The notes beneath the pieces were generated by a model, which did not search any database, was not told the DNA's origin, and saw only the letters and a list, made by a program, of their open reading frames with translations. This document shows positions 58,284 through 64,000 of a DNA stretch of 64,000 nucleotides, piece by piece; the first letter of the stretch is position 1; each line of letters opens with the position of its first letter. The stretch lies in NCBI RefSeq assembly GCF_014322795.1, contig NZ_JAASTT010000001.1, positions 211,875 through 275,874 of the forward strand, written 5' to 3'. This DNA is from Paenilisteria portnoyi. GTDB taxonomy: Bacteria; Bacillota; Bacilli; Lactobacillales; Listeriaceae. The translations under genes and the position numbers were made by a program.

Positions 58284-58661
58284 GTGGAGAGCGATTATAT
58301 TTACCAGTCGCTGGATCGTAATATGGTCGAAACGATTAAGAAACGCTATCCAGCGATGCGAGTCGGCTTTATTGTCCCGCTTAATTTTGGCAACCTGGTA
58401 AATGTTGATGCAGATTTCATTGTGATTGAGGAGTTCTCTTTTAGCTCTAGCATGCAAAGACAGGCTCGCGAGCGTAATATGGACTTGTTGGTGTGGACGA
58501 TCACAACGCCAGAAGCAGCCCGTAAATACATGCTTGCTGACGTTGACGGGATTATTACGGAGATACCTGAAGAAGCGATGAAGGTGCAGGATGATTTGCG
58601 GAGCGATCAAGCAGTGAGTACCAAGTTATCAGATGCGATTGATTTATTGACTGGAAACTAA
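58284..58661 (+). pseudogene. C-terminal remnant of a glycerophosphodiester phosphodiesterase
   Basis: A 125-residue frame carries only the last part of a GDPD barrel (FIVPLNFGNLVNVDADFIVI, DLLVWTITTPEAARKYMLAD, VDGIITEIPEEA). A TAA stop lies directly upstream of its GTG and the catalytic His-Arg-Gly and Glu-x-Asp parts are missing. Probably a decayed membrane GDPD gene. The terminator behind it remains. Confidence 0.7.
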
Positions 58662-58663
58662 AG

Positions 58664-58708
58664 AAGAAGCGGCGTATGACAGATTTACCGTCATACGTCG
58701 CTTCTTTT
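58664..58708. terminator. Bidirectional terminator after the GDPD remnant
   Basis: A 17-bp stem (58664-58680 with 58690-58706, one mismatch) starting AAGAAGCGGCG, then four T. Separates convergent genes. Confidence 0.85.
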
Positions 58709-58723
58709 GAAATTAATACCTAA

Positions 58724-59533
58724 TTAAAATTCTTCAGCAGGAACTACAAGTGTTTCCTCGTAAACAGTTCCGTCTGGCTCACGTACTGTCACAGCGATAG
58801 TAGACCCAGCCGTTAATTTTTCATTAAACGTAACTTTCCCGACACCATCTTCATTCGCCTCAGTTTTTTTCCCACCTCCCTCTGATGGGAAGAAAGAAAT
58901 GAAAGTATCCGGAATGGCATTACTAAATGTAACGTATGTTGTTCCTTCCGTAGTAGTTCCAACAAAGAATTCGATTGGTGTTTTTGTTGGAAGAACTGTA
59001 ATAGAAGCTTTGGCTCCATTTGAACCTAAAAGCGGCAAATCGATTGGCGTATCAGCAGCAATCGCTTCAAAATTATATGAACCAGCTGGAAGTTTGATAT
59101 TGCTACTTAAATGATACGTTGCTTTTTGCCCAATAGCGATATTTAATAAATTAAAGGGAATGCGTCCGGAAACGATTCCTGTTGCCGGATCAACCTTCAG
59201 AGTCGTCACTACCCCAGTTCTATTTCCCAGTAAAGTCGGCACACTATAGTCAATTTTCAAAGAGTCCGCTACCGTTTGATCAGATAGTAACGCTTTGAGG
59301 TTGTCATCCACTTTAAACCCAACATATTGCGATGTCAAAAGTGAAATTTCGAGCCCCGTTTGACCAGTCAGCGTTAAGTCCAGCTGTTGATCTGTGTAAT
59401 CAGATGTCAGCGTACTGTTTTTCAACAAGCTAACACTCGCCGCTTTCGAATTAGTACTAAACACCGAAACCCCTACCAATAAAACTAACAAAAAGAGTAA
59501 TCCTAAGAAGCTTTTTTTCTTCGTAATTGTCAT
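58724..59533 (-). CDS. Secreted protein with C-terminal Ig-like domain
   Basis: 269 residues with a Sec signal peptide (FLGLLFLLVLLVGVSVFS, cleavage after NSKA). Residues 30-180 form a beta-rich domain, and the end (FSNAIPDTFISF ... AGSTIAVTVREPDGTVYEET) looks like a bacterial Ig (Big_6-type) domain. No LPXTG or lipobox. Probably extracellular or loosely wall-bound; function unknown. GAGGGGG precedes the ATG. Confidence 0.75.
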   Translation of the reverse strand: MTITKKKSFLGLLFLLVLLVGVSVFSTNSKAASVSLLKNSTLTSDYTDQQLDLTLTGQTGLEISLLTSQYVGFKVDDNLKALLSDQTVADSLKIDYSVPTLLGNRTGVVTTLKVDPATGIVSGRIPFNLLNIAIGQKATYHLSSNIKLPAGSYNFEAIAADTPIDLPLLGSNGAKASITVLPTKTPIEFFVGTTTEGTTYVTFSNAIPDTFISFFPSEGGGKKTEANEDGVGKVTFNEKLTAGSTIAVTVREPDGTVYEETLVVPAEEF

Positions 59534-59760
59534 TACATTTCCCCCTCAATCAAATTAAAATCATGTTACTAGGTTAAGATACCCCTGCGTTTTTTATATG
59601 AAACATGATTTTGAAATTGTATTGAAAGGGAATTATTCGTAATGATAATGTTAATTTTTTAACACTTATTGTTTTTTAAGTGATACACATAAATCCATGA
59701 AATAAATATTTGATTTACTTTTAAAATGTCTAGGAAGAGTATAAATTTAGCGTGTTAAAA
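59534..59760. other. Upstream region of the secreted protein gene
   Basis: No frame of interest. AAAATCATGTT (59557-59567) and AACATGATTTT (59602-59612) form a perfect 11-bp inverted repeat spanning the likely 5' UTR, possibly an operator or leader hairpin. Confidence 0.45.
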
Positions 59761-59794
59761 AGAAAAAACCGCTATTCTCAACGAATAAACGGTT
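59761..59794 (-). terminator. Probable terminator of the SUKH gene cluster
   Basis: AACCG/CGGTT with inner GAA/TTC pairing, followed on the minus strand by TTTTCTTTTT. Confidence 0.65.
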
Positions 59795-59963
59795 CATCAA
59801 AAATCACCTAAAAAGCGATTTATTTCTTCACTTGATAAATAAGAATCTCATACATTCGGCTCTATATCAATGTTTTTTCACCAATAAATGAAAATGTCCC
59901 CCAGCAGATTTATTAGGTACGTGTTTCTTCCTATTTATACTAAGATATGGTGCTTATATTGCC

Positions 59964-60392
59964 TTAATAATTATCTATTGCTTCTTGAAAATAATCTTCT
60001 AAAAATTGGTCAAAAGTTTCGTACCTTACTTCTGGATTGTTACTAGTTCTCTCCCAAGAATAGACTTTCGAATCTTCTCCTGCTTGATTAGTATCCATAC
60101 ACACAACGTAATCACCAAGGTCATACACAACGATATATTCACTAGCTAATCCCAGCTCGCGATATCTTATTGTTGCTTGTAACATAGAAGAGCCTAATTC
60201 GCCTTCAATACCCTCAATATCAACTCCGCAGATTCCTCCTGAGCCGTACTCCAAAATGAAAGCTCTGTACTGTTCTGGAATTTTTATAGCTAGTTCTTTC
60301 TCAATCTTATTAATATCCTCATTTTTGATAGTTCCATAAAAATCTTTTTCTTCTTGATATTCTTCAATCATATCAGCAATTTTTTGATTCAT
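59964..60392 (-). CDS. SMI1/KNR4 (SUKH) family immunity protein
   Basis: 142 residues. INKIEKELAIKIPEQYRAFI, EYGSGGICGVDIEGI and the acidic DLGDYVVCMDTNQAG are SUKH features. Members neutralise nuclease toxins of polymorphic toxin systems. Second of two related genes behind a nuclease cassette. Confidence 0.85.
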   Translation of the reverse strand: MNQKIADMIEEYQEEKDFYGTIKNEDINKIEKELAIKIPEQYRAFILEYGSGGICGVDIEGIEGELGSSMLQATIRYRELGLASEYIVVYDLGDYVVCMDTNQAGEDSKVYSWERTSNNPEVRYETFDQFLEDYFQEAIDNY

Positions 60393-60449
60393 ATCTAGTT
60401 TCTTTCATAATTTTGACCTCGTCACTTCCAATGCTAACTGCCTCAATAC

Positions 60450-60875
60450 TTACAAATTTTCTTTCATTCCAGAAACTCTTTCTTCAAAGAACGCGATAAA
60501 ATCATTTGCCACAACTTCCCCAACGCCCTCTTCCCTATCCCAATAGTAAACCTTACTATCATTTGAATTCACACAGTAAAAAAATTCGTCACAATCCTCT
60601 ACCACGTATAGATAAGGGGCTAAATTATACTCTTTTCTTAATCTCATGGTAGTATTCTTCACCGTTGAAATACCATTCTTAGCTATGCCTAGTATATCGA
60701 TACCAAGAACTCCGCCACTACCATAGTGTTCCAAAAACCATTTATATTCTTCGGAAAATGCAACGCTTAGTTCATCTTCACTTAATTTAATCTCCTTAAG
60801 TGACACTCCACCAGTAAAATCTTTATCTTCCTCATATTGACTAATTAATTGAGTAATATCAGATATATTTCCCAT
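60450..60875 (-). CDS. SMI1/KNR4 (SUKH) family immunity protein
   Basis: 141 residues from ATG 60875 (AAGGAGTG upstream). It has KLSEDELSVAFSEEYKWFLE, HYGSGGVLGIDILGI and DCDEFFYCVNSNDSKVYYWD. Paralogue of the adjacent SUKH gene; 15 nt after the nuclease cassette, so the likely cognate immunity gene. Confidence 0.85.
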   Translation of the reverse strand: MGNISDITQLISQYEEDKDFTGGVSLKEIKLSEDELSVAFSEEYKWFLEHYGSGGVLGIDILGIAKNGISTVKNTTMRLRKEYNLAPYLYVVEDCDEFFYCVNSNDSKVYYWDREEGVGEVVANDFIAFFEERVSGMKENL

Positions 60876-60889
60876 AATATAAACACTCC

Positions 60890-62146
60890 TTAAATTGATT
60901 GAGTCGCTCTCCATTTCCAGTACTGACTCCTAAAATTATTATATTGATTCGCTAATTCCTTGTTATTCCTAAAGCTATTGCCATTCTCAACTAATCCATG
61001 TAGTACTGCATGATACTTTTCATGTAAGCTACCTGGTAATTCAGCCATCGGACCCGGCTCCATCTGCAAAAGATGATGTAATTCAATTTTAGACCCATCT
61101 TCCCATATCGGAGACCTTCCTTTTTTCATTAATTCTAAATTAGTCAATCCTGTGGCCTCATCAACTCTGTGTATATCAAGATTTTCTAACTGATGAACTT
61201 TCCTGCTTATATCCTTTTGAACGCCGCCGACTTTAGTAGTCCCTTTAAAAAAACCATCTTTATATTTTAGGGTACTACCGGACTCTCCAATATTTCCACT
61301 AATCAATCCATTTGCCATATTTTCAAACCTATGTGTATTCTCTGCCGCATCAAACATAACATGAGTTGCACCAAGCGGATCAGCAACAACACGTGTCCGA
61401 CTAAAGTTTAAGTTTTTTACACCAGTTGCGATTTCATCAGCTAGTTTACCAGCTTGCACGGTGCCATTCTTCACCTGTGTCTTTGCTGCGTTAGCAACAT
61501 CCTTCATGACGTTTGGGATTTTGCGAATCCGTGCTGCACTTTCATTCAGGGCTTGTTTTCCCATCATATCTAAATTGGATAACCCTTGTTTCGCTGTCTG
61601 TTTTAATGTCAGCTTACTACCAACTTGAGCGGCATCCAATGCGATTCCACCAGCTTTGGTTGCTTGGCTAAATGCTCGGATTCCCTTCACACCTGGTACA
61701 ACATCCAGTAACGCAAATGCTCCACGCGTCGCTCGTTCTCCACCATCCATTTCGCGTCCTGTCAGCCAGTATTTTCCTGTTGTGGTACTACTCAATTCTA
61801 GTGTACCATACGCGACCCCGAGTGCCAATCCTGCTGGCGGACACACAATACTGACACCAATGATGACAACCGCAATCCCAATATCTCGCCAGAACTCCGT
61901 GTTTTGTTGGTCATCTCGAATCGAATTATATTCAAAGGCACGGGAACTGGAAACCGCCGATTGGTACTCCTCGTATGTAAATTCTTGGTCGGGATTTTGC
62001 TTGCTGTACTCCGCAAACTGCGCCTTCAAATTATCCGCAAAAAAGTTATCGCCTGCCATGATGTCACTCAACTTGATCTTGTCTTTTGGCACGGTTGTCG
62101 TCGTTGCTCCGTGTCGTGCCTTTCCCAGAAAATATGCCTGAATTAA
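60890..62146 (-). pseudogene. LHH-nuclease polymorphic toxin, 5'-truncated
   Basis: Contains a pre-toxin TG-like region (KYWLTGREMDGGERATRGAF, LLDVVPGVKGIRAFSQATKA) and a C-terminal LHH nuclease (KIELHHLLQMEPGPMAELPG, LHEKYHAVLHG) of the HNH/Endo VII group. The first possible start, GTG 62092, has no ribosome binding site, and the frame is open further up to a TGA at 62147, continuing with plausible protein (QAYFLGKARHG). The LXG or other secretion domain is missing, so this is an orphan toxin cassette or frameshifted remnant. Confidence 0.75.
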
Positions 62147-62208
62147 TCAAGCCTTTTAACGCATTGACTCGTTCCACTCATTCCAATTTTATTCATTGAA
62201 CAAATAAG

Positions 62209-62257
62209 AAAAGCTGTGTAAATAATGAATCCGAGATTCATTATTTACACAGCTTTT
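62209..62257. terminator. Very long perfect hairpin terminator
   Basis: A 23-bp perfect stem (62209-62231 with 62235-62257) around a 3-nt loop, beginning AAAAGCTGTGTAAATAATG and ending in TTTT. Bidirectional. Separates the two toxin cassettes. Confidence 0.85.
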
Positions 62258-62336
62258 TGTACACTCTCAATATTTAACTGTTTTAGATCTAATAATATAA
62301 AATTATTGTTCAACTCTCTTTATTCAACCAACCATT

Positions 62337-62357
62337 TGAACCAATTTCATAATTCAG
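62337..62357 (-). repeat. Repeat copy 1 (TTATGAAATTGGTTCA family)
   Basis: On the minus strand contains TTATGAAATTGGTTCA. Inverted relative to the copy at 62513 (20 of 21 match) and in direct orientation to the copy at 63924. Confidence 0.65.
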
Positions 62358-62512
62358 AAGCGTTGCGGCACAGTGACTTTCAGAACGTCAAAAAAGCTAC
62401 CTCCCCATATCGCTCATATAAATGCCATAAAATAACTAATGCAAGGTTTTCGAATCTCATTGCCTGCGTTATTTCGAAATAAAATGGGGTATTATTCCTC
62501 TGAAAACAAAAG

Positions 62513-62533
62513 CTGAGTTATGAAATTGGTTCA
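62513..62533 (+). repeat. Repeat copy 2 (inverted)
   Basis: CTGAG followed by TTATGAAATTGGTTCA on the plus strand; it pairs with copy 1 across 155 nt. Confidence 0.65.
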
Positions 62534-62624
62534 TATATAAAACCTCTCTAGTTTCCTAGAAAGGTCACATTAAGTGCTATATTTTATTTTTCATGTCTTG
62601 TTGCAAAATAGTCCTGGTACAATA

Positions 62625-63023
62625 TCAATCCTCTTCTTTTACTAACGTTATAATATGATTAAAATCTTCTCTCAATGACTCTATTTGTTTATCACAGTAC
62701 ATAAAATATCCATTCAATCCCCTATGAATAATTGCAAACATGGTAGGATGAGTTTCTTTATCCGTAGAGTCTATCAAAAACTGAGCAAATTGAACACTAG
62801 ACTCTAAAGAATAGCCAAATTTTTCATTTAAAATGCGAATCATCACAGCCTGTATATCTATTGGTGTTATTTCTTTACCTTGAGCTAATCCATTTAACAT
62901 TCCAAAAAAATATGCCCCTAACACTTGTTTTTCTTGCTCATCTTGAAAATTTACACAAATTAAATCAGTTAACTCATCAACAAGTTTTGAGCTATCTATT
63001 AAAAAATCCTGCTTTTCCACCAT
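62625..63023 (-). CDS. Imm48-like immunity protein
   Basis: 132 residues. EKQVLGAYFFGMLNGLAQGK and DKETHPTMFAIIHRGLNGYF match my memory of the Imm48 immunity family in Firmicute polymorphic toxin loci. GAGGGAAG precedes ATG. Its target is not evident; it follows another immunity-like gene. Confidence 0.75.
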   Translation of the reverse strand: MVEKQDFLIDSSKLVDELTDLICVNFQDEQEKQVLGAYFFGMLNGLAQGKEITPIDIQAVMIRILNEKFGYSLESSVQFAQFLIDSTDKETHPTMFAIIHRGLNGYFMYCDKQIESLREDFNHIITLVKEED

Positions 63024-63037
63024 TACATTCTTCCCTC

Positions 63038-63511
63038 CTACATTACTTTTATTTTTCCTTTTGGATACTTACCAGCCCACCCACAAGGGATATAACCACT
63101 TAAATATATGCTATACATCAACTCATAGAAATCTGAACGTACTACTGAAGAATAGCTTTTATAAAGTGTTATGTTGACTATATCAAATTTTATTTGCGAT
63201 TTCATATCTTCTAACAAATATCCCTCAGAAATTAACTTGTCCAGCTTCTCTTCAGTAATAGGGATAATTTTTTCTTTAACTTCCGCAGTTAAATGATTCC
63301 AATTTCTAAAGAGGTCTCTATTATTATTAGATAAAAAGGCTGTAAACGTCCCCCTTTCCTCCAAACAGAGATTTTCCCACTTTAAACTGTTAATACTTTT
63401 GTTAGCAGATTTTAAGTCATTTATTAATTCATATTCATTCCCTAAATTATTAGAGTGCGACAAATATTCTATTTCAGAAACGGCTTTTAAGATTTCTGTA
63501 TTTAATTGCAT
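63038..63511 (-). CDS. Probable immunity protein of the adjacent nuclease toxin
   Basis: 157 residues, mostly helical and acidic, ending YLSGYIPCGWAGKYPKGKIK, a tail I associate with immunity proteins in LXG toxin loci. It starts 2 nt after the stop of the nuclease cassette (GGAGGA inside that gene's end), which is the usual toxin-immunity arrangement. Specific family uncertain. Confidence 0.65.
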   Translation of the reverse strand: MQLNTEILKAVSEIEYLSHSNNLGNEYELINDLKSANKSINSLKWENLCLEERGTFTAFLSNNNRDLFRNWNHLTAEVKEKIIPITEEKLDKLISEGYLLEDMKSQIKFDIVNITLYKSYSSVVRSDFYELMYSIYLSGYIPCGWAGKYPKGKIKVM

Positions 63512-63513
63512 AT

Positions 63514-63933
63514 TTATCCTCCTAGTTTCGGTTTAGGTAAATTAATTCTTCCAGGTATTCTTGGAACAAAATCACCCGAAGAAAAACCTGCTCCTATTTG
63601 TTGGTTCATCGCTTCTGTAACTGTTTTGTTAACTTGACTTTCAGATAGTCCAGCATGAATTAAAGATTCTTTCAATGCTTGATTGTACTCTGCAATTGTT
63701 GCAATCTCACCAAAAAAATCACCTTTTTTTCTATATAAATTCCAAAATTCTTCCAATTTTTGATGAGCATTATAATGGGGACTGCCAACATCTTTAAAAA
63801 TATTGCCCTCTAGCTTTATTGACAAGCCATCCTTATGCGCTATACGATCTCTAAATACTGCATCTTGATTCAAATGATGAGCTTGACCTTGGATATTTTT
63901 ATTTTTCTTTAAATTTTTATAAGTGAACCAATT
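63514..63933 (-). pseudogene. Orphan HNH-type toxin C-terminal cassette
   Basis: Frame opens after a TGA at 63934 and reads WFTYKNLKKNKNIQGQAHHL, then VFRDRIAHKDG, SPHYNAHQKLEEFW, and ends LPKPKLGG. GQAHHLNQ and the later PHYNAH resemble AHH/HNH-superfamily toxin nucleases. The only in-frame start, TTG at 63873, falls inside the motif and has no ribosome binding site, so the upstream delivery domain has been lost or lies elsewhere. Confidence 0.65.
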
Positions 63934-63940
63934 TCATAAG
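63924..63940 (-). repeat. Repeat copy 3 (TTATGAAATTGGTTCA family)
   Basis: Same orientation as copy 1. It spans the stop-to-coding junction of the orphan HNH cassette, so copies 1 and 3 flank the cassette plus its two immunity genes. Confidence 0.6.
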
Positions 63941-64000
63941 TCGCTTTTTATTCGAAATTAGACGAATCCAATTTTATGATTTTTCATTTTTAAACGTTCA

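Larger units (their letters stand above)
62258..62624. other. Degenerate intercassette DNA
   Basis: About 360 nt of AT-rich sequence with many stops in all frames. It contains two inverted copies of a 21-bp repeat. No gene seen; likely remains of deleted toxin sequence. Confidence 0.5.

Noticed and set aside
61656..62141. 161-residue plus-strand frame opposite the LHH toxin cassette
   Set aside because: Antisense to a frame with recognisable pre-toxin and nuclease motifs; no ribosome binding site.

Overview
The window is chromosomal DNA of a Listeria-type Firmicute carrying about half of a prophage. The chromosomal order (comG, glcK-yqgQ-rhomboid protease-5-FTHF cyclo-ligase-rpmG, pnp-rpsO-ribF-truB-rbfA-ylxP-infB-ylxQ-ylxR-nusA-rimP, polC-proS-rasP-dxr-cdsA-uppS, frr-pyrH) is what I know from Listeria. 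Species was not determined; the extra rsgA-type GTPase, the ABC transporter and the decayed GDPD gene argue against assuming L. monocytogenes.

Region 1 (1 to about 24,025) is the right half of an A118-like temperate siphophage. Reading leftwards on the minus strand from a cro-like gene come the early genes, then replication and recombination genes (DnaD-like protein, MBL-fold hydrolase, RecT, SbcC-like ATPase), two solitary DNA methyltransferases, a dUTPase, an HNH nuclease, a sigma-like late regulator, and terS/terL. terL runs off the left edge; the head, tail and lysis genes lie outside the window. The plus-strand lysogeny module holds a short CI-like repressor, an Rgg/MutR-type regulator with a divergent 31-residue hydrophobic peptide gene, a secreted protein and a large serine integrase. 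cI and cro are separated by three near-identical 17-bp palindromic operators.

The prophage ends inside comGC. The remaining comGC reading frame has lost its start and prepilin cleavage site, and comGD-GG follow intact. The host's major competence pseudopilin is therefore disrupted, which resembles the comK prophages but at a different competence gene.

Region 2 (24,000 to 58,100) is core housekeeping DNA: comG remainder, aroK, ABC exporter, YqgU-like lipoprotein, glucokinase group, rsgA with an unusual leader, pnp/rpsO, the nusA-infB translation operon, polC, and the isoprenoid/phospholipid/protease group ending with pyrH. The frr-uppS gap carries three related hairpins.

Region 3 (58,200 to 64,000) is accessory: a GDPD gene remnant, a secreted Ig-like protein, and a polymorphic-toxin locus with two 5'-truncated nuclease-toxin cassettes and four immunity-type genes, separated by a very strong terminator and short repeats.
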